From positions 1-35,442 of the forward strand of contig JAUYMX010000191.1 in NCBI GenBank assembly GCA_030699345.1: 35,442 nucleotides of DNA, given 5' to 3'. The notes under the pieces are model-generated. The model was not told where the DNA came from and made no database searches. It saw only the letters and a program-made list of their open reading frames with translations. Of the stretch, positions 1 to 6,931 are shown piece after piece; within the stretch, counting starts at the first letter, position 1, and every line of letters starts with the position of its first letter. The position numbers and the translations under genes are program-made. This stretch comes from Methylococcaceae bacterium (lineage in GTDB: Bacteria; Pseudomonadota; Gammaproteobacteria; Methylococcales; Methylomonadaceae).

Positions 1-41
1 CCATTAGTTATTATTGGGATTGTTGCGAAATAACTGGGTAT

Positions 42-109
42 GAGCGCTACCGTACCGACCTGATCGGGTGCCGCGGTTAGAGTAATTGCAAGGTTTTGAC
101 ACAACCCCA
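42..109 (+). promoter_or_regulatory. Dyad-type promoter A and start of the leader of the copper-storage gene
   Basis: Seen: a 14-bp imperfect dyad GAGCGCTACCGTAC at 42-55 is followed by CGACC. After 22 bp comes a -10-like TAGAGT at 78-83, and 6 bp later the sequence AAGGTTTTGACACAACCCCA at 90-109. The same dyad, spacing and leader recur at 3170-3237. The dyad centre falls near -41.5 relative to a start at about 90. No good -35 box is present, so I infer activator dependence. The regulator is not in the window. Confidence 0.6.
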
Positions 110-146
110 ATTTCAATCCACAGCTTAAGCTCTCAGGAGAATCGCC

Positions 147-503
147 ATGAACCAACAAACCCACACTTCCAGTGAACACGGCATGTCGGCTTGTATTGAA
201 GCCTGCAGTCATTGTCATCAAGTCTGCCTGCAAAGCGCCATGAATCATTGCCTTAAGGTTGGCGGCAAGCATGTTGAAGCAGAGCATTTTCGTCTGATGA
301 TCAGCTGCGCCGAGATTTGCCAAACATCGGCTAATTTTCAGCTGATGGGTTCGCCTTTTCACCAAAGGGTGTGCGAGGTTTGCGCCGAAGTCTGTGAGGC
401 GTGTGCTTTGAGCTGCGAGAAAGTCGGCGGTATGGAGGCATGCGTTAAAGCATGTCGAGATTGCGCCGAAAGTTGCCGGAAAATGGCCAACGTTCAGCAT
501 TAA
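147..503 (+). CDS. Four-helix-bundle copper-storage protein (Csp3-like, DUF326 family)
   Basis: The 118-residue protein has about 15 cysteines, largely in CxxxC and CxxC patterns on predicted helices (for example CIEACSHCHQVC near residue 16, CEVCAEVCEACALSC near 76, CRDCAESC near 103), plus scattered histidines. This pattern is that of the copper-storage proteins first described in methanotrophs, which line a four-helix bundle with Cys thiolates and bind many Cu(I) ions. No signal peptide or twin-arginine motif is visible, so it resembles the cytosolic Csp3 branch. An AGGAG ribosome site precedes the ATG. Promoter A lies upstream. Copper storage is inferred from the family. Confidence 0.88.
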   Translation: MNQQTHTSSEHGMSACIEACSHCHQVCLQSAMNHCLKVGGKHVEAEHFRLMISCAEICQTSANFQLMGSPFHQRVCEVCAEVCEACALSCEKVGGMEACVKACRDCAESCRKMANVQH

Positions 504-517
504 CGGTGCTTGATTTT

Positions 518-1837
518 ATGGATATTTCTCCAAAAGCCTTGGGGCTAGCGGCTATAGCAATAGCCCTTACGGCCTGTGGGGAAGTAGCGCAATTGCCGAT
601 TTCCGCTGGTATTGGTACTCATCCTCAGCTGCCGCCGCCCAACCCGACATTAATTCCAACATTTAATATCGCGCAGGCTGTCGGTTGGCCTGCCAATGCC
701 AAGCCGGTAGCGACACCGGGGCTTACTGTCAATGCGTTTGCCGCTGGACTCGATCACCCGCGTTGGTTGTATGTGCTGCCAAATGGTGATGTCTTGGTCG
801 CCGAAACCAACGCGCCAGCCAAACCGGAAGACGGGCAGGGCATCAAAGGCTGGATTATGCAGTGGGCTCTGAACAAAGCAGGTGCAGGCGTACCTAGCGC
901 TAATCGCATTACATTACTGCGCGATGCCGACCATGACGGCGTGGCGGAAACTCGAACGGTATTTATTGCAGGGCTCAATTCGCCGTTTGGCATGGCATTG
1001 GTTGGTAACGACTTTTACGTCGCTAATGCAGATGCGTTGCTGAAATTTCCTTATAAGTCAGGTGAAACCAATATTACTCAAGCGGGAACCAAGGTGTTGG
1101 ATTTACCGGGTGGGCCAACTAATCATCATTGGACTAAAAATGTGTTGGCTAGTCCGGACGGCGCGCGATTGTATGTGACGGTTGGTTCCAATAGTAATGT
1201 CGCCGAGAACGGTATGGATAATGAGATTGGTCGTGCCGCGATTTGGGAAGTCGATCCCAAGCGCGGCAGCTATCGTATTTTTGCCTCAGGCTTGCGTAAT
1301 CCCAATGGCTTAGCTTGGGAGCCAGACAGCGGCGCCTTGTTAACTGTCGTCAACGAGCGCGATGAAATTGGCAGCGATTTGGTGCCGGATTATCTGACCT
1401 CAGTGCCCGACGGTAGCTTCTTTGGTTGGCCTTACAGCTATTATGGTCAGCATGTCGATGAGCGGGTACAGCCGCAGCAGCCCGACCTAGTTGCCAGTGC
1501 CAGGGTGCCGGATTATGCGCTCGGGACGCATACTGCCTCACTGGGGTTGGTGTTTTCAAAAAACAGCGGATGGCCTGCACCATTTGATAACGGGGTTTTT
1601 ATTGGTCAGCACGGTTCGTGGAATCGCGAGCCACGCAGTGGCTATAAGGTGATTTTTGTCCCTTTCAAAAGCGGTAAACCTGTCGGTGATCCCATCGATG
1701 TGCTGACCGGCTTTGTCAGCGCCGAGGGCGATGCCTTCGGACGACCGGTAGGTGTTGCGCTGGATAAGCAAGCCGCGTTGTTGGTCGCAGATGATGTTGG
1801 CAACATCATCTGGCGGGTGGTGACGAGGCAGCCCTAA
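518..1837 (+). CDS. PQQ-dependent sugar (sorbosone-type) dehydrogenase, lipoprotein
   Basis: The protein is a six-bladed beta-propeller of the glucose/sorbosone dehydrogenase family. Typical pieces are LDHPRWLYVLPNGDVLVAET near the N-terminus, the DADHDGVAE acidic loop, GLRNPNGLAWEP, ERDEIGSDLVPDYLTSV and GQHGSWNREP. These proteins oxidise aldose or sorbosone substrates with PQQ in the periplasm; the substrate here is unknown. I start at the ATG at 518 because it puts a lipobox (LTAC) at the end of a hydrophobic stretch. An in-frame ATG at 452 would overlap the upstream gene by 52 bp but would add an Arg/Lys-rich n-region, so the start is uncertain. It follows the copper-storage gene by 14 bp and probably shares its transcript. 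Confidence 0.85.
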   Translation: MDISPKALGLAAIAIALTACGEVAQLPISAGIGTHPQLPPPNPTLIPTFNIAQAVGWPANAKPVATPGLTVNAFAAGLDHPRWLYVLPNGDVLVAETNAPAKPEDGQGIKGWIMQWALNKAGAGVPSANRITLLRDADHDGVAETRTVFIAGLNSPFGMALVGNDFYVANADALLKFPYKSGETNITQAGTKVLDLPGGPTNHHWTKNVLASPDGARLYVTVGSNSNVAENGMDNEIGRAAIWEVDPKRGSYRIFASGLRNPNGLAWEPDSGALLTVVNERDEIGSDLVPDYLTSVPDGSFFGWPYSYYGQHVDERVQPQQPDLVASARVPDYALGTHTASLGLVFSKNSGWPAPFDNGVFIGQHGSWNREPRSGYKVIFVPFKSGKPVGDPIDVLTGFVSAEGDAFGRPVGVALDKQAALLVADDVGNIIWRVVTRQP

Positions 1838-1930
1838 GCAACTTAATCCAGTCTATGTGCGATGCTGAACAGATGCTCTACCGTATCGAGAGCAACATTT
1901 ACCCGAACATAATTTTTCAGGAGATAAATC

Positions 1931-2863
1931 ATGACCAATACCAACATTAAAACTGCCGACGAATTCGGACCGTTGCCAAGCGGAATCATTCACAACCACC
2001 TTAACGCAGTGTCGTGGGGCGCTATCTTGGCAGGGGCAGCAGCGGCCGCGGCCTTGTCGTTATCATTGTTGATATTGGGAACAGGCCTGGGTCTGTCTTC
2101 GGTATCACCATGGGCGTTTAATGGCGTTACCGCGACTACCTTTGGCGTAACAACCATTCTCTGGCTAACTTTTACGCAACTGATTGCTTCTGGAGTAGGC
2201 GGCTACATTGCCGGGAGACTGAGAACCAAGTGGGTGGATACCCAATTCGACGAGGTCTATTTTCGCGATACCGCACACGGCTTTTTAGCCTGGGCCGTTG
2301 CTGCATTGGCGACTGCGGCGCTATTAACATCGGTGATTAGTTCAATCGTCAGCGGCGGCATTCAAGCCGGGGCGACTTTTGCTGGCGGCGTCGCCGGCAC
2401 TGCCGCAGTGGCAGATTTAGATAGAGTCAAACCGGAGCATGACAATGGGCCACTGGCTTACTTCGTCGATTCGCTGTTCAGAAGAGACATTGATGTAGCT
2501 ATAGTCAAAAACGGCGGCGTTCCGGAACCGATCTTCTCGCATGGTGCGCCTTTTGAAGTAAGTCGTATCTTTTTAAACTCTATTCATACCGGGCCATTGC
2601 CTCCGGAAGATATACGGTATGTCGGTCAAGTTGTCGCAGCGCGTACCGGATTAACTCAGCAAGCTGCGGAAACGCGAGTAACTGATACCTATAACCGTGT
2701 TCAAAGCAAACTGCATAACGCCGAAATCCTCGCCAAAGAAGCAGCCGACAAGGCTCGTAAAGCCACAGCTTATGCGGCGCTGTGGCTGTTTATCTCGATG
2801 CTTATTGGCGCATTTGTGGCTAGCTTATCAGCCACTTATGGTGGTCGGCAGCGTGATTTGTAA
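1931..2863 (+). CDS. Membrane protein of unknown function
   Basis: The protein has 310 residues. Hydrophobic segments are visible at about 28-58 (Ala/Leu-rich, WGAILAGAAAAAALSLSLL), 66-92, 108-150 (with a Gly/Ala-rich stretch) and 280-300. Between them is a soluble region of about 130 residues with a helical, Lys/Ala-rich second half (about 225-280). Similar proteins occur in proteobacterial stress clusters and are sometimes called PhnA-like, but I know of no demonstrated function. A strong SD (CAGGAGAT) precedes the ATG. The gene sits between the dehydrogenase and a 24-residue membrane peptide, ahead of a strong terminator. Confidence 0.75.
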   Translation: MTNTNIKTADEFGPLPSGIIHNHLNAVSWGAILAGAAAAAALSLSLLILGTGLGLSSVSPWAFNGVTATTFGVTTILWLTFTQLIASGVGGYIAGRLRTKWVDTQFDEVYFRDTAHGFLAWAVAALATAALLTSVISSIVSGGIQAGATFAGGVAGTAAVADLDRVKPEHDNGPLAYFVDSLFRRDIDVAIVKNGGVPEPIFSHGAPFEVSRIFLNSIHTGPLPPEDIRYVGQVVAARTGLTQQAAETRVTDTYNRVQSKLHNAEILAKEAADKARKATAYAALWLFISMLIGAFVASLSATYGGRQRDL

Positions 2864-2898
2864 TTATCTATAAACTTCACTAACTCAGGAGATTAACA

Positions 2899-2973
2899 AT
2901 GCGCTCAATACTTTTATACCTACTTGGCATTCCCATTCCTATCATTATCTTAATTGCGATTTTCGTGCATTAG
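2899..2973 (+). CDS. 24-residue hydrophobic membrane peptide
   Basis: A small frame encodes MRSILLYLLGIPIPIIILI followed by AIFVH. It has an Arg at position 2 and is otherwise one transmembrane helix with a GIPIP kink. The SD CAGGAGAT is the same strong site used by the gene upstream, 35 bp away, and a perfect terminator follows 27 bp after the stop. Very small proteins of this kind occur next to stress genes in many Proteobacteria. No function is known to me. SD, hydrophobicity and placement support a real gene. Confidence 0.65.
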   Translation: MRSILLYLLGIPIPIIILIAIFVH

Positions 2974-3000
2974 ACGAATCGTAAAACACTCTAAAAAGCG

Positions 3001-3055
3001 TCGCCCTTGTCTTAACTTAATGTGACTGCGTTAAGTTAAGACAAGGGCGATTTTT
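3001..3055 (+). terminator. Strong intrinsic terminator
   Basis: A 20-bp perfect stem (3001-3020 with 3031-3050) has a 10-nt loop and is followed by TTTTT. It begins 27 bp after the stop of the small membrane peptide and ends the transcript that starts at promoter A. The stem contains TTAAGTTAAG, so the hairpin could also act on the other strand. Confidence 0.9.
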
Positions 3056-3169
3056 ATAGGCGGCTTACGTTATTGGCTAGAGCTTTCGCATTGCAGCCAT
3101 ATAGAAAAATGGCTCAACAAACTACCTTGAACCGAACTTGCTTGCTGACAGCCGCACTTTTTTCTGTAT

Positions 3170-3237
3170 GTTCGCTACCGAACCGACCGCAATACGATTT
3201 ATCGATATAGTGTTTATAAGGTTTTGACGCAACCCCA
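3170..3237 (+). promoter_or_regulatory. Dyad-type promoter B of the BON-domain gene
   Basis: The perfect 5-4-5 dyad GTTCG-CTAC-CGAAC (3170-3183) is followed by CGACC. Then come exactly 22 bp, TATAGT (3206-3211), 6 bp, and AAGGTTTTGACGCAACCCCA (3218-3237). The leader matches that of promoter A in 19 of 20 bases. The mRNA leader to the start codon would be about 150 nt and contains a weak hairpin (AGGTTC with GAACCT, about 3254-3292). Confidence 0.65.
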
Positions 3238-3368
3238 GTCTTATTGAGGATCTAAGGTTCTTGGTGAAGATGACAGGCCATTTTCGAACCTAGGTATTTT
3301 GCGATAAGAATCTGGAGATTTAGGCATCAAAGCTCAGTTCACTTTTAAACATCATTGGAGATTTACAC

Positions 3369-3683
3369 ATGAAACAACTAATTAGATTTTTTTCTGCATT
3401 ATTTATAGCGCTCACATTATTAACTGCGGTGGGTTGTGCTTCGACCAAAACAAGTGCTGGAACCGGTGAATATGTTGACGATACTGTTATCACCAGCAAA
3501 GTGAAAGCGGCGATTTTGCATGAGCCGACGTTAAGTTCTGCCGAAATCAACGTGGAAACCTTTAAAGGCGTCGTGCAACTGAGCGGCTTTGTAAATTCTA
3601 ATGAAGATATTAAAAAAGCAGTCGAAGTAGCCCGTAACGTTGGCGGCGTGAAGTCTGTTAAAAACGACATGCGTCGTAAATAA
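3369..3683 (+). CDS. BON-domain lipoprotein (OsmY-like)
   Basis: The 104-residue protein starts with a lipoprotein signal (MKQLIRFFSALFIALTLLTA then VGC, Cys near 23). A single BON domain follows at about 35-103, with the typical VDDTVITSKVKAAIL opening, GVVQLSGFVNS turn and AVEVARNVGGVKSVKNDM end. BON domains bind phospholipid or peptidoglycan-associated surfaces and are common in osmotic and envelope-stress proteins. Periplasmic anchoring is expected. The SD is GGAG 9 nt upstream. It is apparently a single-gene unit driven by promoter B. Confidence 0.88.
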   Translation: MKQLIRFFSALFIALTLLTAVGCASTKTSAGTGEYVDDTVITSKVKAAILHEPTLSSAEINVETFKGVVQLSGFVNSNEDIKKAVEVARNVGGVKSVKNDMRRK

Positions 3684-4001
3684 GCCAGCCACATCAAACA
3701 GGAATTAATTCAAGCGAGTCGCTAAGTTTTGAAGGGTAATTTCCTTGCTCCTGCGTGAAATCATCAAAACTTAGCGACGGTTAGATTGCTACGCAAGCCT
3801 CGGCTGTCCTGCTCCAATATCGTTTAGCCACGACAAGGTGGCTAAACATCGCAGCAATGACGTTACGCTATCGGCATCGACCGATTGCATTTTTTCATCG
3901 CAAACAGCACGCTCGATAAAACGCCGGAACGATATAGCTACCGAGGACTAAAATTCACGCACCTTCCGACTCCGGTTTGGTGCATTCCCTGAATTTCAGC
4001 G
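3684..4001. other. Intergenic region with two hairpins
   Basis: I see no gene. Two inverted repeats stand out: GTCGCTAAGTTTTGA (3718-3732) with its exact complement at 3764-3778 around a 31-nt loop, and GTTTAGCCAC (3822-3831) with GTGGCTAAAC (3838-3847) around a 6-nt loop. Neither is followed by a T-run on the plus strand. They could be RNA-stabilising, factor-dependent termination or leader structures for the downstream operon. Confidence 0.6.
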
Positions 4002-4232
4002 ATGGAAACGTTAGATAGAGTAACAAATACAGCGCATGACGCTTATGACAAGGTTGCGCAAGTGACCAGCCAAGCGGTGGATACGCTGGGTGACAAAGGC
4101 CAACAACTAAGAAATACCGAGGAGCGCTTAGTTAAAGACTGCCGCGGTTATATTAGTAAGAATCCCATTGCGTCAGTCGGTATTGCGGCAGCGGTTGGTT
4201 TTTTATTTGGCCGTCTGTTGAATCAACGTTAG
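4002..4232 (+). CDS. DUF883 family membrane-anchored protein (YqjD/ElaB-like), copy 1
   Basis: The protein has 76 residues. The N-terminal part is an amphipathic helix (METLDRVTNTAHDAYDKVAQ), followed by a charged segment and CRGYISKNP, with one transmembrane helix at the very C-terminus (SVGIAAAVGFLFGRLL) ending in Arg. This is the layout of E. coli YqjD/ElaB, tail-anchored proteins that bind ribosomes in stationary phase. It is the first gene of a four-gene set resembling yqjD-yqjE-yqjK. No clear SD precedes this ATG. Confidence 0.85.
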   Translation: METLDRVTNTAHDAYDKVAQVTSQAVDTLGDKGQQLRNTEERLVKDCRGYISKNPIASVGIAAAVGFLFGRLLNQR

Positions 4233-4249
4233 AGCTCAATCATCACAAA

Positions 4250-4275
4250 CTGAGATGCCTTAATAGGCATCTCAG
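4250..4275 (+). other. Intercistronic hairpin between the two DUF883 genes
   Basis: CTGAGATGCC and GGCATCTCAG form a 10-bp stem with a 6-nt loop, ending 4 nt before the GAGGAAAT ribosome site of the next gene. There is no T-run. It may be an mRNA-stability or translation-tuning element within the operon. Confidence 0.6.
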
Positions 4276-4290
4276 CACGAGGAAATTACC

Positions 4291-4521
4291 ATGGAAACTA
4301 TAGAAAAAGCCGCCAATTCAGCCCATGAAACGGTCGATATTATCGCCAATGTCGCCACTCATGCGGTTGACGCATTAGGTGAAAAAGGCGAACAACTGAA
4401 AAATAGAGAGCAACAATTGCTTGATGATTGTCGGGGCTATGTACATGACAACCCTATTACCGCGCTGGGCATCGCGGCAGCGGCAGGCTTTGTGCTAAGC
4501 CGGTTGTTGAGCGGCCGTTAG
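4291..4521 (+). CDS. DUF883 family membrane-anchored protein, copy 2
   Basis: The protein has 76 residues and is clearly a paralogue of the gene just upstream: same length, same METxxxxxNxAHxxxD opening, CRGYVHDNP motif and C-terminal helix ALGIAAAAGFVLSRLL ending in SGR. Tandem duplication explains the pair. Membrane tail-anchoring and ribosome association are inferred from E. coli YqjD. A good SD (GAGGAAAT) precedes it. Confidence 0.85.
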   Translation: METIEKAANSAHETVDIIANVATHAVDALGEKGEQLKNREQQLLDDCRGYVHDNPITALGIAAAAGFVLSRLLSGR

Positions 4522-4534
4522 ACGGTCGAATATT

Positions 4535-4978
4535 ATGAACCCAAGCACGGTAAACGATCAGGCCTCTGGGCAAACCGCCCAAAGCAGCGAACCGCAAAAC
4601 GTGGCCGGCGTATTGGCAGAAGCCCAGTTGTTATGGGATGAATTACGCGGGTTGGGTGTTGATCGTATTCGCCTGGCAGCGCTGGAAACTCAGCGGGCAG
4701 GCGATAGTTTGGTGTCGATGCTCATCTCGGGCGTGATGATTGCCGTCTTGCTACTGAGTGCGTGGCTGGGTTTGCAGGCTGCGGCTGTGTTATTGCTTAT
4801 TGAAAATGGCTTTGCTCCCAGCAGTGTCATATTGCTTACTGTCGCGGCTAACTTGTTGCTGACACTTATTTTGTTTGGCGTGATACGCCGTAAGAGTCGT
4901 TTTTTACAATTCCCTTCGACGCTCCGCAGTCTTCAGCCCATAACGCCAGAGCGTCCGGATGTCGGGAAATCATCATGA
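4535..4978 (+). CDS. YqjE-like (phage-holin-family) membrane protein
   Basis: The 147-residue protein has a soluble N-terminal segment (about 1-60, polar, with LAEAQLLWDELRGL) and two transmembrane helices at about 63-90 and 97-120, joined by a short turn, with a basic tail. This matches the YqjE/DUF1469 family that follows YqjD in many Gammaproteobacteria. It starts 13 bp after the second DUF883 gene and overlaps the next gene by 4 bp (ATGA), so translational coupling is likely. The function of the family is not established. Confidence 0.8.
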   Translation: MNPSTVNDQASGQTAQSSEPQNVAGVLAEAQLLWDELRGLGVDRIRLAALETQRAGDSLVSMLISGVMIAVLLLSAWLGLQAAAVLLLIENGFAPSSVILLTVAANLLLTLILFGVIRRKSRFLQFPSTLRSLQPITPERPDVGKSS

Positions 4979-5403
4979 AAGACCCGTTTCTAAAACGTCG
5001 CAAAGCCAGGTCGCTGAGCGCCCAAATCAGTAATGTCGAATGGCAGATATTGCAACGTCAACAAAGTATCAATGTGCGTGGCGATAGCTTAATCAGGAAA
5101 ATCCGCCAGCAGCTTACTGCGCCAACTTCGTTGCTGCTTTCCGGTGGTGTTGGTTTTCTGTTAGGAGAACTTACCAAGCGCCGGGCACCAAAATCATGCG
5201 GAAATGGCGATAAATCAACAGCTCCCGCAACCTCGCCACTGATCACTGCGCTAAATCTAATCGGCACAGTTCGCACTTTATATATGGCGTTGCCGATAGC
5301 CTGGATGTTGAAGTCTTATAAGCAAAGTACGCAATCTTCTGAACGGCGCTATCGCCAGGCGGGGCGCTCGTCTGTTACAACCGTTGGTCGCGACTCAAGA
5401 TAA
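4975..5403 (+). CDS. YqjK-like protein
   Basis: The 142-residue basic protein has a Lys/Arg/Gln-rich start (KRRKARSLSAQISNVEWQIL), a hydrophobic stretch near 48-68 (PTSLLLSGGVGFLLGELTKR) and another near 90-115. It occupies the yqjK position after yqjE and overlaps that gene by 4 bp. Family assignment rests on order and composition and is moderately sure. It is the last gene before the convergent CDF exporter; no terminator is obvious in the 122-bp gap. Confidence 0.65.
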   Translation: MKDPFLKRRKARSLSAQISNVEWQILQRQQSINVRGDSLIRKIRQQLTAPTSLLLSGGVGFLLGELTKRRAPKSCGNGDKSTAPATSPLITALNLIGTVRTLYMALPIAWMLKSYKQSTQSSERRYRQAGRSSVTTVGRDSR

Positions 5404-5525
5404 GGATGTGCTTGAAAATAACTTCTCTCATTCAATTGGGGCGATTTTAGTGGCCTTGCGCGAATGAATTCACCCCTCGATCGTTAATTGTGGTGAAATC
5501 CCAAGTTATTCGCGCTGGCAGCCAG

Positions 5526-6488
5526 TTAACGCTTAGGGTGTAGCGTACAAACGTGACTAGTGGTGCCCAGTTCTATTTGTAAGGTGCTGTGCTCGACGGA
5601 AAAGCGTTCTTTCAGTGTTAAGACAATCTCATCTATAAATATATCGCCAGGATAGCCATTGGGCATTACTAAATGAACTGTCAGGGCCGTTTCCGTCGTG
5701 CTCAAGCCCCAGATGTGCAAATCGTGAATATCACTGACACCTGGACATTGGCGCAGATAAATTTCTACTTCGGGTAGGTTAATGTGTTTAGGCACAGCGC
5801 TCAAGGCCAGTCGTATTGATTCACGCAGCAAGCCCCAGGTGCCGATCACAATAACCAAAACGATAACGAGGCTAATGACCGGGTCAAGCCAGAACCAATT
5901 GGTAAACATAATTGCGACACCGGCGGCAACAACGCCTAATGACACTAGGGCGTCAGCCAGCATGTGCAGATAAGCTCCCCGGATGTTCAAATCGCCTTTG
6001 CTGCCTTTGACAAAAAGCCAAGCGGATAAGCCGTTTATGACGATACCAACCGCCGCGATTTCCATCATCAGCATCCCTGAAACCATCGGCGGCTGTGAGA
6101 AACGTTGTATCGCTTCCCACGCAATGGCTCCGCACGCCACCAACAGAAACGTCGCGTTTGCTAAAGCCGCCAAAATCGATGTGCTTCTAAGTCCATAGGT
6201 GTAGCGCACGCTAGGCTCTTTGCGGCCCAGGATCGTTGCAATCCATGCCAGCAGCAGGCCCAAAACATCGGATAAATTATGCCCGGCATCGGCCATTAAC
6301 GCCGTTGAGTTGGCAATAAAGCCATACACAAATTCAATCACAACAAACGCGGTATTCAGTCCGATAGCGATAACAAACGCACTGCCGTAATTGCCGGGTT
6401 TAGGATGATGATGACTTCCATGAGAGTGACCTTGATGGGAGTGATTATCATGAGAATGCGAATGGTGGTGGTCGTGTTGATGAGCCAT
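5526..6488 (-). CDS. Cation diffusion facilitator (CzcD/ZitB-type) metal exporter
   Basis: The 320-residue protein opens with a His-rich stretch (about 14 His in the first 28 residues), then six transmembrane helices between about 35 and 215 and a cytosolic C-terminal domain. The metal-site motifs MADAGHNLSD (helix 2) and HMLADALVS (helix 5) are intact. Members exchange cytosolic Zn2+, Co2+ or Cd2+ for protons across the inner membrane; HD in helix 2 fits the Zn-type group. It stands alone and converges with the yqjK-like gene. Confidence 0.9.
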   Translation of the reverse strand: MAHQHDHHHSHSHDNHSHQGHSHGSHHHPKPGNYGSAFVIAIGLNTAFVVIEFVYGFIANSTALMADAGHNLSDVLGLLLAWIATILGRKEPSVRYTYGLRSTSILAALANATFLLVACGAIAWEAIQRFSQPPMVSGMLMMEIAAVGIVINGLSAWLFVKGSKGDLNIRGAYLHMLADALVSLGVVAAGVAIMFTNWFWLDPVISLVIVLVIVIGTWGLLRESIRLALSAVPKHINLPEVEIYLRQCPGVSDIHDLHIWGLSTTETALTVHLVMPNGYPGDIFIDEIVLTLKERFSVEHSTLQIELGTTSHVCTLHPKR

Positions 6489-6694
6489 CGGCGAGGATTT
6501 CCGTAATTAATTATAAGTTGACTGGATCGGTCGCGACTATCTTGCCAGGCTTGTTTCTGAATGACGAGCAAGTGACTAATCTGCAGTCAGTATACTCAGC
6601 AATCGCCGATTCAGTTGCATCGCTCATAGTCTTATTGATGCGGTGAAGACCAGTCCATTTGGACAGTCTTCCCAACTAATATAATAAAAATTCG

Positions 6695-6838
6695 GTAACT
6701 ATTCAGTCATTAATCTGAGTGAGGCTATGCGTTTATTCTGTAGGGTGGTTAAGCAACGCGCATCCACCGGATTTGCCGGATGCGCTAACGCTTATCCAGC
6801 CTACGCATGACGGCTCGATCAAGAGACTGAGTAGTTAC
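6695..6838. mobile_element. MITE-like element 1 with 14-bp terminal inverted repeats
   Basis: GTAACTATTCAGTC at 6695-6708 is mirrored by GACTGAGTAGTTAC at 6825-6838 (13 of 14 match). The 144-bp interval has no gene and carries a REP hairpin. A second element with the same ends lies at 22121-22232. No transposase is present. The upstream part of the gap (6489-6694) shows nothing recognisable. Confidence 0.65.
6740..6806. repeat. REP-type hairpin element
   Basis: GTAGGGTGGTTAAGC opens and GCTTATCCAGCCTAC closes an imperfect palindrome whose inner arms are GCGCATCC and GGATGCGC around an accggatttgcc loop. This type of dispersed palindrome is common in gammaproteobacterial intergenic DNA. It lies wholly inside the MITE-like element. 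Confidence 0.7.
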
Positions 6839-6931
6839 AAAATTTGAAGATTTTAATACGCGGCTTAGATTTTTTAGAAGGGGGTCGAAATGAGGTGGTT
6901 GCGGTGATCGGCTTCAAGCACTTAACGCTCC

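Noticed and set aside
452..517. Earlier start for the PQQ-type dehydrogenase at 452
   Set aside because: It overlaps the copper-storage gene by 52 bp and has no convincing ribosome site; the ATG at 518 gives a lipobox. Not fully excluded because the extension has basic residues.
1873..1914. A fifth dyad-like site (ATGCTCTACCGTAT, then CATAAT about 21 bp on) upstream of the membrane protein gene at 1931
   Set aside because: Half-sites do not pair as in the other four, and a start here would leave a leader of about 10 nt overlapping the ribosome site. Probably chance.
3320..3697. 125-residue frame antisense to the BON gene
   Set aside because: It mirrors a gene with clear domain, signal sequence and ribosome site; no independent support.
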